Assembly: GCA_020632665.1 (NCBI GenBank)
Contig: JACKFC010000017.1
Location: 1 to 64,000, forward strand
Length of the DNA: 64,000 bases
Origin: Deltaproteobacteria bacterium
GTDB lineage: Bacteria > Myxococcota_A > UBA9042
Direction of reading: 5' to 3'
The translations under genes were made by a program, and so were the position numbers. Below the pieces are notes generated by a model that saw nothing but the letters and a program-made list of their open reading frames with translations, was not told the origin of the DNA and did no database searches. Within the stretch, counting starts at the first letter, position 1. The number at the start of each line of letters is the position of its first letter. Of the stretch, positions 33,836-42,732 are shown piece after piece.

Positions 33836-36613
33836 ATGACGCAGCAGCGCTTGGCGTATTTCTTCGGTGGCGGCCGTGCCGACGGCGACGGCAGCATGAA
33901 GGCCCTGCTCGGCGGCAAGGGCGCAGGCCTCGCCGAGATGACCCGCGCGGGCCTGCCCGTGCCGCCGGGCTTTACGCTGACCACCGCGACCTGCCTCGAT
34001 TATTTCGCTGCCGGCCGGCGCTGCCCCGACGCCGTCGACGCGGCGATGCAGCAAGCCCTTTCGCAGCTCGAGGCCGAGCACGGCCGCAAGCTCGGCGATC
34101 CGCAGCGCCCGCTCCTGCTCTCGGTCCGGTCCGGCTCCGCCGTCTCGATGCCCGGCATGATGGACACGGTCCTCAACCTCGGCCTGAACCAGGCGACGGT
34201 CCACGGCCTCGCGCAGGAGACCGGCAACGCCTGGTATGCCTGGGATTGCTACCGTCGATTCGTGCAGATGTTCGGTGAGGTCGTGCTCGGGGCCGACGCG
34301 GATCGGCTCGAAGACGCGATCTCCGAGCGCAAGGCCGCCCGCGGCGTGCAGCTCGACACCGAGCTGACGGTCGAAGACTTGCAGGCCCTCGTCGTCGCCT
34401 TCCGTGCCGCCGCCGCCGAGAGCTCCGGCCAGCCCTTCCCGGACGATCCGCTCGAGCAGCTGCGGCTGGCCCGCGACGCGGTCTACCGCTCCTGGTTCAA
34501 CGATCGCGCCCGCTCCTACCGGCGCATCCACCAGATCGACGAGAAGATCGGCACGGCGGTGACGGTGCAGGCGATGGTCTTCGGCAACCGCGGCTGGCGA
34601 TCCGGCAGCGGCGTCGGCTTCACCCGCGATCCCTCGACCGGCGAGAAGGTTCTCTACGGCGAGTACCTGCTCAACGCCCAGGGCGAAGACGTGGTCGCCG
34701 GCGTCCGCACCCCCGAGCCGCTCGAGCGGTTGCGCGCGTCGCTGCCCGAGGTCCACGCCCAGCTCGCCGAGGTCGCCGCTCGACTCGAGGCGCACTACCG
34801 CGACGTGCAGGATTTCGAGTTCACGATCGAAGAGGGTCAGCTCTTCATGTTGCAGACCCGTGCCGGCAAGCGGGCAGGCCGCGCGGCGCTGAAGATCGCG
34901 CTCGACCTGCTCGACGAAGGTGTGGTCGACGAGGCCGGCGCCGTGCTGCTGGTCGCTGCCGAGCACGTCGAGCAGGCCCTGCACAAGGTCTTCGCCCCGG
35001 GACAACAACCGCTGGTGCTCGGGCGCGGTCTGCCAGCGAGCCCGGGTGCTGCCGCCGGCCGCATCGCGTTTACCGCCGAAGATGCCGTCGCGATGGCTGC
35101 CGGCGGCGATCCGGTGGTCTTGGTCCGGGTCGAGACCAGCCCGGAAGATATCGAAGGCATGCACGCCGCCGCAGGCATCCTCACCGCCCGCGGCGGCATG
35201 ACCAGCCACGCCGCGGTGGTCGCCCGGCAGATGGGCACCTGCTGCGTCGCGGGCTGCGGCGAGGCGCTGATCGACGTCGCCCAGGGTTGGCTCGTCCTCG
35301 GCGGGCGCAAGCTCGCAACCGGCGATTGGATCAGCCTCGACGGAACCGCCGGCACGATCCTCGACGGCCGGCTGGAGATGGTCGATCCCGACCTCGACGA
35401 CCCGGCGCTGACCCGGATCCTCAGCCTCGCCGACCAATTCCGCCGGCTGGGCGTCCGCGCCAACGCCGATACCCCCGAGAATGCCCAGCGCGCCGCGCAA
35501 TTCGGCGCCGCCGGCATCGGCCTCTGCCGCACCGAGCATATGTTCTTCGCCCGTGACCGCCTCTCGGTGGTGCAGCGCATGATCATGAGCGAGGACGCCG
35601 CGGAGCGTGAGGGTGCCCTCGGCGAGCTGCTGCCCTTCCAGCGCGAGGATTTCGCCGCGCTCTTCGTCGCGATGCGCGGTGAGCCGGTGACGATCCGCCT
35701 GCTCGATCCGCCGCTGCACGAGTTCCTGCCCAGGCTCGCCGAGCTGGTCGAGGAGGTCGCCTCGCTGGAGCGCGCGATCGCCGCGCAGGACGCGATGGTC
35801 CGCTTCCTCGAGGTCTCCGAGGCCGATGAGGCGACCATCGCCGGTGTGCTCGAGGCGATCGCCCGCGGCGAGGAGACGCTGGCGCATCGACGCGCCTTGC
35901 TCGGCCGCGCCCGCGCGCTGACCGAGATGAACCCGATGCTCGGCCACCGTGGCTGTCGGCTCGGCATCACCGTGCCCGGGATCACCCGGATGCAGGCCCG
36001 CGCCATCTTCGAGGCCGCGACCACGGTCGCCGCCGAGGGGCAGCCGGTGCGACCCGAGATCATGATCCCCTTGGTCGGCTCGGTCGAAGAGCTCACCGAC
36101 CAGCGCGCCATCGTCGACGCGGTCGCGGAAGAGGTCTTCGCCGAGCGCGGGACCCGGGTCGATTACCTGGTCGGCACCATGATCGAGCTGCCCCGCGCCT
36201 GCGTCGTGGCCGACGAGATCGCCGCGCAGGCCGATTTCTTCAGCTTCGGCACCAACGACCTGACCCAGACGACCTTCGGCTTCTCGCGCGACGACGCCGG
36301 CGTCTTCATCCACGACTACGTCGACCGGGGCATCTTGACCGGCGACCCCTTCGCGCACCTCGACCAGAAGGGCGTCGGAAGGCTGGTCGCCTTCGCCGTT
36401 CGGACCGGTCGGGAGCGCAAACCCGGCCTGAAGATCGGCGTCTGTGGCGAGCACGGCGGCGACCCCAGCAGCGTCCACTTCTTCCACCGCAGCGGGCTCG
36501 ACTACGTCAGCTGCTCGCCGTGGCGGGTGCCGGTCGCGCGGATGGCAGCCGCCCACGTCGCGCTGCGTGAGGCCGCCGAGGCCGCTGAGACGAACGGGGC
36601 AGCGTCGACGTGA
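33836..36613 (+). CDS. ppdK: Pyruvate, phosphate dikinase
   Basis: A 925-residue enzyme that interconverts ATP + Pi + pyruvate with AMP + PPi + phosphoenolpyruvate. In order: the N-terminal ATP-grasp domain (LGGKGAGLAEM, SVRSGSAVSMPGMMDT), the phosphohistidine domain with His458 in GGMTSHAAVVARQMG, and the PEP/pyruvate TIM barrel with SFGTNDLTQ and catalytic Cys870 in GVCGEHGGDP. The length is close to the usual 870-950. The start at 33836 follows a purine-rich GAGGGGGGCC stretch. A regulatory hairpin overlaps the ribosome site. Its stop overlaps the start of the next gene (GTGA). Confidence 0.97.
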   Translation: MTQQRLAYFFGGGRADGDGSMKALLGGKGAGLAEMTRAGLPVPPGFTLTTATCLDYFAAGRRCPDAVDAAMQQALSQLEAEHGRKLGDPQRPLLLSVRSGSAVSMPGMMDTVLNLGLNQATVHGLAQETGNAWYAWDCYRRFVQMFGEVVLGADADRLEDAISERKAARGVQLDTELTVEDLQALVVAFRAAAAESSGQPFPDDPLEQLRLARDAVYRSWFNDRARSYRRIHQIDEKIGTAVTVQAMVFGNRGWRSGSGVGFTRDPSTGEKVLYGEYLLNAQGEDVVAGVRTPEPLERLRASLPEVHAQLAEVAARLEAHYRDVQDFEFTIEEGQLFMLQTRAGKRAGRAALKIALDLLDEGVVDEAGAVLLVAAEHVEQALHKVFAPGQQPLVLGRGLPASPGAAAGRIAFTAEDAVAMAAGGDPVVLVRVETSPEDIEGMHAAAGILTARGGMTSHAAVVARQMGTCCVAGCGEALIDVAQGWLVLGGRKLATGDWISLDGTAGTILDGRLEMVDPDLDDPALTRILSLADQFRRLGVRANADTPENAQRAAQFGAAGIGLCRTEHMFFARDRLSVVQRMIMSEDAAEREGALGELLPFQREDFAALFVAMRGEPVTIRLLDPPLHEFLPRLAELVEEVASLERAIAAQDAMVRFLEVSEADEATIAGVLEAIARGEETLAHRRALLGRARALTEMNPMLGHRGCRLGITVPGITRMQARAIFEAATTVAAEGQPVRPEIMIPLVGSVEELTDQRAIVDAVAEEVFAERGTRVDYLVGTMIELPRACVVADEIAAQADFFSFGTNDLTQTTFGFSRDDAGVFIHDYVDRGILTGDPFAHLDQKGVGRLVAFAVRTGRERKPGLKIGVCGEHGGDPSSVHFFHRSGLDYVSCSPWRVPVARMAAAHVALREAAEAAETNGAAST

Positions 36614-37335
36614 TCCACCTCCGCACCCTCGTCCTGCTGCTCTGCCTGCCGAGCCTGTGCTGGGCCGGCAGCGGCTGTCCGGACGGGGCGCGACGCAAGG
36701 TTCGGCACCGCGGCAAAGAGCGCGCCTGCGTCCTGAAGGACGGCACCCTGCACGGGCCATGGCGGCGCAGCTTCCGGCTCTCGCGCGATATCGGCCAATA
36801 CGATCACGGCGTGCGGGTCGGCCGCTGGCGGACCGAGCTCTTCACCGGTGAGCGCCACGAATTCGGCTATGCCGCGGGCAAGCTCGACGGTCCGATGCGC
36901 AAGCTCGACGCCAAGGGCAAGGTGATGGAGCAGGGCGGCTACCGTGACGGCAAGCCGCACGGCCGATGGCGCGGCTGGTGGCCGGATCGGCGGATGCGCT
37001 ACGAGGGTCGCTACGACGCCGGCGCACGCGTCGGCCGCTGGCGGCACTTCTATGCCGACGGGACCCTGCGCGAACAGGCGCGCTACGTCGCCGGTGCCGA
37101 GCACGGCCCCTTCGAGCGGCGTTGGCCGGGCGGCGCGCCCTTCGAGGCGGGTGCGTTCTTCCGCGGCGCGCGCGACGGCAGCTGGCGTGCCCTGCAGGCG
37201 AACGGCCGCAAGCTGTACACCGGAGAGTGGACCCGTGGCCGTCAGGTCGGCACCTGGACCTTCTACGACGAAGCCGGGGCCCCAGCGCAACGCTGGAACC
37301 CCGGCTCCGTATCGGCTCCTGCGGCCACGCCCTGA
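36610..37335 (+). CDS. Exported MORN-repeat (YwqK-like) protein
   Basis: A 241-residue protein. A signal peptide (about 1-20, ...CWAGSGC) is followed by tandem MORN-type units of about 23 residues: HGPWRR, VGRWR, DGPMRK, HGRWRG, VGRWRH, HGPFERR, DGSWRA and VGTWTFYD. Such proteins are often annotated 'toxin-antitoxin system YwqK family antitoxin', a label that says little about function. The start is GTG at 36610, overlapping the ppdK stop, which implies coupling by position only. A lipoprotein form is possible (Cys23 region) but no clean lipobox was found. Confidence 0.8.
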   Translation: MIHLRTLVLLLCLPSLCWAGSGCPDGARRKVRHRGKERACVLKDGTLHGPWRRSFRLSRDIGQYDHGVRVGRWRTELFTGERHEFGYAAGKLDGPMRKLDAKGKVMEQGGYRDGKPHGRWRGWWPDRRMRYEGRYDAGARVGRWRHFYADGTLREQARYVAGAEHGPFERRWPGGAPFEAGAFFRGARDGSWRALQANGRKLYTGEWTRGRQVGTWTFYDEAGAPAQRWNPGSVSAPAATP

Positions 37336-37359
37336 AGGACGCTGCCGCGCGTCGCTGCG

Positions 37360-38382
37360 CTAGCCCTTGTCGATGCCGGCCTGGCGCTCGTTCTCGGCGA
37401 CACCCTCGAGGATGAGCCGGGTCACGACGTAGGGATCGATATTCGCGTTGGGGCGACGATCTTCGATGTAGCCCTTGCCGTCGCGGGCGACCTGCCACGG
37501 GATGCGGATCGACGAGCCACGGTCCGAGACGCCGTACTTGAACTCCTTGTAGGAGCAGGTCTCGTGCAGACCGGTCAGGCGCTTCTCGATGCCGTCGCCG
37601 TAGTTCGCGATGTGCAGGTCATGGCGCGGACGCAGCGACTCGGCGGCAGCGCTGCAGGCGTCGATCGACGCGCGCATGGTGCGGGTCGAGAAGTTGGTGT
37701 GCGCGCCGGCGCCGTTCCAATCACCCTTGACCGGCTTCGGGCTCAGCGTCGCGCTGACGCCGAAATCCTCGGAGATGCGGTAGAGCAGCCAGCGGGCGAT
37801 CCACAGCTCGTCGGAGACTTGGGTCGCGCTGCACGGGCCGACCTGGAACTCCCACTGCGCCGGCATCACCTCGGCGTTGATGCCCGAGATCATCAGGCCG
37901 GCCTGCAGGCAGGCGTCGAGGTGGGCTTCGACGATGGCGCGGCCGAAGACCTCATCGGCGCCGACGCCGCAGTAGTAGCCGAACTGCGGCGCGGGGAAGC
38001 CGTTGTCCGGCCAGCCGAGCGGCTTGATGCCGTCGAAGAGGGTGTACTCCTGCTCGATGCCGTAGATCATCTCGTGGCCCGCGTACTTCTTCGCCGCGGC
38101 GGCGCACGCAGCCCGGGTATTCGAGGGATGCGGCGTCATGTCGGTCTCGAGGACCTCGCACAGCACGAGCTTGTCCTCACCGCCGCGGATCGGATCCGGG
38201 CAGACGAAGACCGGGTTCAGCACGCAATCCGAGGCGTGTCCGTGGGCTTGACCCGTGCTCGAGCCGTCGAAGCCCCACACCGGTGGCTCTTCGCCGATGC
38301 CGAGGACCTTGGTCTTGCTCCGCAGCTTCGCGGTCGGCTTGGCGCCGTCGATCCAGATGTATTCTGCCTTGTAGACGCTCAT
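37360..38382 (-). CDS. glnII: Type II (eukaryote-like) glutamine synthetase
   Basis: A 340-residue ATP-dependent enzyme joining ammonia to glutamate. The length and sequence are those of the short GSII type, not the 470-residue GlnA. Visible landmarks are AEYIWIDG, WGFDGSSTGQA, EQEYTLFDG, WPDNGFPAPQ, NAEVMPAQWEFQVG, the ATP-binding GAGAHTNFST, and SDRGSSIRIP. AGGAGA lies 6 bases before the ATG. An array of GAAAC-type boxes 88-114 bases upstream suggests nitrogen- or phosphate-dependent control by an OmpR-family regulator. GSII is best known from eukaryotes, rhizobia and actinobacteria and also occurs in myxobacterial-type genomes. Confidence 0.95.
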   Translation of the reverse strand: MSVYKAEYIWIDGAKPTAKLRSKTKVLGIGEEPPVWGFDGSSTGQAHGHASDCVLNPVFVCPDPIRGGEDKLVLCEVLETDMTPHPSNTRAACAAAAKKYAGHEMIYGIEQEYTLFDGIKPLGWPDNGFPAPQFGYYCGVGADEVFGRAIVEAHLDACLQAGLMISGINAEVMPAQWEFQVGPCSATQVSDELWIARWLLYRISEDFGVSATLSPKPVKGDWNGAGAHTNFSTRTMRASIDACSAAAESLRPRHDLHIANYGDGIEKRLTGLHETCSYKEFKYGVSDRGSSIRIPWQVARDGKGYIEDRRPNANIDPYVVTRLILEGVAENERQAGIDKG

Positions 38383-38453
38383 GCGCGCTCTCCTGATCGT
38401 GGGGAGTTCCCCGTTGCGCGCAGCGGCGTCGATGCTGCCGCGCGGAAGCGCGA

Positions 38454-38496
38454 ACTCTACGCCTCGATTGTTTCCGAATTGTTTCCGACCGGTGAA
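38454..38496 (-). promoter_or_regulatory. GlnR/PhoP-like operator array and -10 of glnII
   Basis: On the minus strand it reads TTCAC-N6-GAAAC-N6-GAAAC (plus positions 38492-38496, 38481-38485, 38470-38474). The two GAAAC copies lie in a perfect 11-bp direct repeat (38467-38477 and 38478-38488). Spacing and boxes match the GlnR a/b-site pattern gTnAC-N6-GaAAC. TAGAGT (38459-38454) is a candidate -10 downstream, with no good -35, as expected for an activated promoter. Confidence 0.5.
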
Positions 38497-38512
38497 AGAT
38501 CGGTGGCGATGG

Positions 38513-39238
38513 TCAGCCCGCCAGGGTCCAGGTCGACCCGAGCACGGCTCCCTCACGGCGCAGCACGACCAGCACGCCCGTCAGGTCGCGCACGCAGAGT
38601 CCGTCCCGCACCGCCGCGGCCGCACGTTCTGCTGCTTCGGTGCGCCCGGCGCCGGCCGCCTCCAGCCAGCGCAGCACCCGCTCGGCGCACGGGCGCAACA
38701 CGATACCGATCGCTTCGATCTCGGTCCCGGCGACCCACAAGAGCCAGCGGACCGAAGCGCCGCGGGCGGTCGCCAGCGCGTCGAGCCCTGCCGGTGCGGC
38801 GGCGCCGACGCTCGCGCCGAGCGCTTCGAGCAGGGCCGCGTCGGCGCGCCCGTCCCAGGGTCGCGCGGTCGAGGCGAGCCAAGTGTGGCCGCGTTCGTCG
38901 AGCAGATCGAACGCGGCATCGGCTTCGAGCGCACACAGCCAACCCGGAACTGGCGCGCCGGCCGCGAGCGCGCCGCGGATGCGTTCGCCGATCGACCTCG
39001 CGCCGTCTTCGTATCCGATCGCTGCCGCCGGCGGCGTCTGCCGCTGCCAACGTCGGCCATTCGGTCCGACCAGGAGCAGGGGGCCCCCGTCCGCGTCGGC
39101 AAGGCCGAACGCATCGCCAAAGAGGATGGCCTCGCGCGCCTGTTGCGGCACCGACGCGATGGCACCAGGCGCATGACCGGCGAGGGTGCGGGCGGCATAC
39201 CAGCGGAGGTCGATCAAGGATGGGTCGGATTCTTGCAA
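38513..39238 (-). CDS. Hypothetical protein
   Basis: A 241-residue acidic, Ala-rich protein with no recognised family. No ATG or other methionine occurs in it; the only plausible start is TTG at 39238, preceded by GGAGGG about 3 bases away. Segments such as FDLLDERGHTWLAS and VRWLLWVAG suggest a compact mixed alpha/beta fold, perhaps a profilin/roadblock-like module, but this is not supported by a clear motif. It lies upstream of glnII, whose promoter region starts right after its stop codon. There is no signal peptide or membrane segment. Confidence 0.5.
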   Translation of the reverse strand: MQESDPSLIDLRWYAARTLAGHAPGAIASVPQQAREAILFGDAFGLADADGGPLLLVGPNGRRWQRQTPPAAAIGYEDGARSIGERIRGALAAGAPVPGWLCALEADAAFDLLDERGHTWLASTARPWDGRADAALLEALGASVGAAAPAGLDALATARGASVRWLLWVAGTEIEAIGIVLRPCAERVLRWLEAAGAGRTEAAERAAAAVRDGLCVRDLTGVLVVLRREGAVLGSTWTLAG

Positions 39239-39309
39239 GGTCCCTCCAGCGTCCCGAGTCTATGCTGCGGCACGGCGCGGCTGCCAGCAGAAGCCGCCAG
39301 GGAGCGATG

Positions 39310-39732
39310 ATGCAGCAGACGGCGAGCAAGGGCGGGATCAGCAGCGTGCGGGCGATCACCCTCGAGGCGCAGGGCAAGGACGCGACCGCAGGCGAGGCGG
39401 TGATCCTCGAACTCGACGAGGCGGCCCGAGGCAAGCGCGCCCGCAAGGCCGCCGGGATCTGCGTCGCCATCGCCGTCGGCAGCTTGGCCATCCCCTTGGT
39501 CCACTTCGTCGCGCCGTGGGCGATGCTGATCGTCGCGACCGTCGTCTACCGCAAGATCATGGCGCAGGGCGCCGAGCTGGAGCGAGCCAGCGGACCATGT
39601 CCGGCGTGTGGTCACGGCATCGAGGTGCCGCGACAGGCCCTCGAATGGCCGATCGAGTGGAATTGCGACGGCTGCCGCAAGCGGCTCGTCCTGCAGCCGG
39701 CCGCCGAGGCCGCAGAAGGAGCCGCCCCATGA
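39310..39732 (+). CDS. Small membrane protein with zinc-ribbon
   Basis: A 140-residue protein. The polar N-terminus (1-47) is followed by two close hydrophobic segments (about 48-62 and 65-80) and a C-terminal zinc-ribbon with paired cysteines, CPACGHG and CDGC about 22 residues apart. Two ATGs are in tandem; AGGGAG is 5 bases before the second (39310), so that is preferred over 39307. It overlaps ddl by ATGA, so both are probably made together. The function is unknown. Confidence 0.7.
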   Translation: MQQTASKGGISSVRAITLEAQGKDATAGEAVILELDEAARGKRARKAAGICVAIAVGSLAIPLVHFVAPWAMLIVATVVYRKIMAQGAELERASGPCPACGHGIEVPRQALEWPIEWNCDGCRKRLVLQPAAEAAEGAAP

Positions 39733-40775
39733 GCGGTGCGTCGTCGGATCCGACCTCTCTCCACGTCGCCGTCCTGCACGGCGGCCCATCGAGCGAGCAC
39801 GATATCTCGGTGGTGACCAGCCGCGGCGTGCTCGCGGCCCTCCGCGCCCGCGGCCACCGTGCCGACGCGGTCTGGGTCGACCGCAACGGCCGCTGGCATC
39901 TCGGCGGGGGCGAGACCGACTCCGGGGTCGCCCAGGGCGCGGGGCTCGACCTGCCGGCCGCCCTCGGTGCGCTGGTGCGCGGCGGCTACGACGTCTGCTT
40001 CCTCGGCTTCCACGGCACCTTCGGCGAGGACGGTCGGGTGCAGGCGGCGCTCGAACTCGCCGGCCTGCGCTTCACCGGTTCCGGCCCGCTGGCGTCCGCC
40101 GTGGCCATGGACAAGGTGATGACCCGCCGCGTCTTCCGCGCCACCGGCCTGCCCGTCGCGGACGGCATCGAGCTGGTCTCGGCCGAGCTCGCGACCGCCG
40201 AGGCGCGCGCCGCGGTCGCCGCCGACGCCGTCGCGACGGTCGGTCTGCCGGCCGTGGTCAAGGTCGTCGCCGGTGGCTCGAGCGTCGGCGTCGAGATCGC
40301 CAAGGACCTCGCCGACACCGAAGCTGCCCTGGATCGGCTGCGGACGCTCTGGCCCACCCTCTTGATCGAGCGCTTCGTCGGCGGCACCGAGCTGACCTGC
40401 GGCGTCCTGGACGGCCCCGACGGCCCCACGGCGCTGCCCTGTGTCGAGATCGCGCCGCGCGGCGAGCGCTTCTTCGACTACGAGACGAAATACGATCCCA
40501 GCCTGGTCGACGAGATCGTGCCGGCCCGGATTCCGGCCGCAGCCGAGGCCGCGCTCCGCAGCCACGCCCTGGCGGCGCATCGCGTCCTCGGTTGTCGTGG
40601 CGTCTCGCGGACCGACGCGATCCTCGACCGCGACGGCGCGCTCTGGCTGCTCGAGACCAATACCTTGCCCGGCCTGACGCCGGCTTCGCTCTTGCCGAAA
40701 GCCGCCGCCGCCGCGGGCTTGCCCTATGCCGATCTGCTGGAGCGGATCATCGCCAACGCGCTCGCCGACGGCTGA
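39729..40775 (+). CDS. ddl: D-alanine--D-alanine ligase
   Basis: A 348-residue ATP-grasp enzyme making the D-Ala-D-Ala dipeptide of peptidoglycan precursors. Family marks are HGGPSSEHDIS near the N-terminus, FHGTFGEDG, TGSG...AMDK, the loop KVVAGGSSVGVE, and the C-terminal ETNTLPGLTPASLLPKAA with the Mg/ATP residues. ATG overlaps the upstream stop (ATGA). No mur gene is adjacent, so this may not sit in the main cell-wall cluster. Confidence 0.95.
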   Translation: MSGASSDPTSLHVAVLHGGPSSEHDISVVTSRGVLAALRARGHRADAVWVDRNGRWHLGGGETDSGVAQGAGLDLPAALGALVRGGYDVCFLGFHGTFGEDGRVQAALELAGLRFTGSGPLASAVAMDKVMTRRVFRATGLPVADGIELVSAELATAEARAAVAADAVATVGLPAVVKVVAGGSSVGVEIAKDLADTEAALDRLRTLWPTLLIERFVGGTELTCGVLDGPDGPTALPCVEIAPRGERFFDYETKYDPSLVDEIVPARIPAAAEAALRSHALAAHRVLGCRGVSRTDAILDRDGALWLLETNTLPGLTPASLLPKAAAAAGLPYADLLERIIANALADG

Positions 40776-40928
40776 ACCGGTGACAGCGCCGGGTCCGTTG
40801 CCGACGCGTAGAAATTCCTTGACCTCCGGCGCGGGCTTGGCGCAGGTTCCGCGCCCCGCCGAGCCAAGCGCAGTGGTGGAGATCCAGGCACGGCCGCTGC
40901 GAGCGACGTCGCCGAGGAGTTGCCTTCG

Positions 40929-41348
40929 ATGAGCAAGAATACCGTGATCCAGATCCTCTCGATCGAGCCCAGCGTGATTCGTGTGCAGGAGCCCTTCAAG
41001 GCCCATTGGTCGGTGGAAGTCGACGACCAGGCCGACCTCGGCAACGTCGAGTTGACCTTCCAGACCGACGACGCCCGCCTCCTCCTCTTCGAGCATCAGG
41101 GTGAAGAGTCGCCCGTGCTCAAGCCGCTCGCGCTCGGCCCCGGTGCCAAGATCAAGAAGACGACGCTGCTCGAGGTTCGCTTGCGCCAGGGGCTGGTTGG
41201 CGAAGAGAGCCGTGACGGCACCGCCGCGCCGCTCTCGGTTCACGCCCGCCTCAACGGCGACGGCCAGCGCCTGCTCGCGATCTCGTCCGGCTACGGTGTG
41301 CAGGTCGCGGATTTGGCCGAGCGCCCCTCGACCAAGATCTTCATTTAG
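40929..41348 (+). CDS. Hypothetical protein
   Basis: A 139-residue soluble protein with no recognised family. Alternating strands (VIQILSIEP, SVEVDDQADLG, VELTFQTDD, ARLLLFEH, KKTTLLEVRLRQG) suggest an immunoglobulin- or C2-like beta sandwich. There are no cysteines or signal peptide. The start at 40929 has GAGGAG 9 bases upstream. An earlier TTG (40920) would start only three codons before it. Its end overlaps the convergent gene by 8 bases. TTGACC at 40819 has no matching -10, so no promoter is assigned. Confidence 0.65.
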   Translation: MSKNTVIQILSIEPSVIRVQEPFKAHWSVEVDDQADLGNVELTFQTDDARLLLFEHQGEESPVLKPLALGPGAKIKKTTLLEVRLRQGLVGEESRDGTAAPLSVHARLNGDGQRLLAISSGYGVQVADLAERPSTKIFI

Positions 41349-42510
41349 CCTTCGCGTCGCGCCCGATGGCGGCGCAACGCAGGCGGCCGATCGCCGGTTT
41401 GTCGTCCGGCTTGGCCCGGATCCACGCCCACGCGGTCCCGCTCTCGTCGTCCGGCCAGGTCGCGGCCAGGCAGCCCGGCGCCTGCAGCATCAGCGCTCCG
41501 CGTGCGGGCGTGATCGCCGACGTCGCGTCGAAGCGGACCGCCAGCGCGTTGGGCAGGACCGGGTCGCGGCCGGTGATGGCCGGGCACGTCCCCGCGGTTG
41601 CTGCGCCGCTGGTCAGGCCCGAGTGGTGCAGGCGCGCGTGCTCGGTCGGCGCGACCGCCTTGGCCTGGATCAGCGGCGCCTTGCTGCCTTCCGCAGCGCC
41701 TTTCGGGTCCAGCGTCGCGACGAGATCGCGCGTCCCGGCGCGACTACCCATGCGCAACCAGACCGGGATGCCTCCGGGCGTCTTCGGCTCGATGCCCAAG
41801 TCGATCAGGTCTCGACCGGCGACGCGCAGCGCGCCCAGCTCGACGCCGGCGCCGAAATCGAGCACCGACCAGCCGATCGAGCCGCCGGCGTAGGTCTTGT
41901 CCGGCGGGAAGGCCTCGGCGACGGCGAGGATCTCGCCGGTCCGCGCGAAGCCGACGACGCTGCCTTCGGCCTGTAGGACCAGCTCCAGCTTGCGCGCGGC
42001 GGGGTCGATCGCGGCCACGCCGCCGCCGAAGACATAGAGCGGGTAGGGGCCGCCCAGGATCCCGCCGACTTGCGGTCCCTCGCCCGCCGCCGCTGTGGGG
42101 GGCAGCGACGTCTGGCCTTTCTTTGCGCCGGTGCGCGCGTCGCGCAGCTCGACCGTGTGGCGATCGACCGGCTTGCCGTCGAGGCTGAGTCGGCACGCCC
42201 GCGGCAACATCAGCACGTCACCCACCGTCACCGGCATCCCGTGTTGGCATTGCGGTCGGGCCGGCAACCGAGGTCCGGGGTCGACGGTGCAGCGGAAGCG
42301 CGCAGCCGCAGCCGCAGGAGCAGGCGTGGCGGCAGCACGCGACGCGGCCGGCTGGGTCGGCGTCGCGGCCGGCGCAGCGCTCGCTTTGGCCTTGCTCTCG
42401 CCGTTCGCTTCGTCGGCGGCGAGCCCCAAGAGCAACGTCACCGCGGCGAAGGCCGCGACCCCGCCGCGCTGCACCGTGCCGGCGCCGATGATTCCCAGAA
42501 CGCGCTTCAT
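41341..42510 (-). CDS. Exported hypothetical protein
   Basis: A 389-residue protein. A signal-like N-terminus (about 1-36, cut near ANGES) is followed by an Ala/Pro/Thr-rich linker (about 37-70) and a beta-rich body with four spaced cysteines (FRCTVD, PQCQHG, ACRLS and C-terminal CPA, GCLAA, RCAA). The pattern (IGGILGGPYPLYVFGGG, DGKPVDRHTVELRD) recalls a propeller-like or lectin-like extracellular domain, but no family is assigned. GGAGG lies 5 bases before the ATG at 42510. Confidence 0.6.
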   Translation of the reverse strand: MKRVLGIIGAGTVQRGGVAAFAAVTLLLGLAADEANGESKAKASAAPAATPTQPAASRAAATPAPAAAAARFRCTVDPGPRLPARPQCQHGMPVTVGDVLMLPRACRLSLDGKPVDRHTVELRDARTGAKKGQTSLPPTAAAGEGPQVGGILGGPYPLYVFGGGVAAIDPAARKLELVLQAEGSVVGFARTGEILAVAEAFPPDKTYAGGSIGWSVLDFGAGVELGALRVAGRDLIDLGIEPKTPGGIPVWLRMGSRAGTRDLVATLDPKGAAEGSKAPLIQAKAVAPTEHARLHHSGLTSGAATAGTCPAITGRDPVLPNALAVRFDATSAITPARGALMLQAPGCLAATWPDDESGTAWAWIRAKPDDKPAIGRLRCAAIGRDAKAK

Positions 42511-42623
42511 CTCATCCTCCGCTGGCGACACCCTCGATTGCAGACGCACGAGTGGGTCGATAGATTCCGCTCCGATGCAGCTTCGTGGCGGGACGCCGCA
42601 GGCGCAAGCGCAGAGGAGGTCGC

Positions 42624-42725
42624 GTGCAGGTCCGGGGCGAAGAGGTGCGGCAGTGGATCGTCGCGTTGGCCGGCGTGGCCGCGCAGGTCGCCGCCACCGT
42701 CTGGGCCATGTCGCTCCTCTTCTGA
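42624..42725 (+). CDS. 33-residue single-helix membrane microprotein
   Basis: A very short frame, GTG to TGA, with an almost perfect ribosome site (GAGGAGGT at 42613-42620). It encodes a polar start (QVRGEEVRQW) and one hydrophobic helix ending ...AMSLLF. The next gene starts 7 bases after its stop, so it may act with that polytopic protein. Its reality rests on the ribosome site and context only. Confidence 0.5.
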   Translation: MQVRGEEVRQWIVALAGVAAQVAATVWAMSLLF

Positions 42726-42732
42726 CGCCACC

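Noticed and set aside
32828..36760. A 1310-codon open frame antisense to moeB and ppdK
   Set aside because: The plus strand encodes clear full-length enzymes with catalytic residues; long antisense frames arise from GC-rich third positions. The translation is low-complexity and matches no family.
36610..37335. Toxin-antitoxin module suggested by the YwqK-like protein
   Set aside because: No toxin gene is adjacent, and the protein is an exported MORN repeat coupled to ppdK.
40819..40847. TTGACC as a -35 before the gene at 40929
   Set aside because: No TATAAT-like -10 follows at 16-18 bases; GCAGGT is not a credible match.
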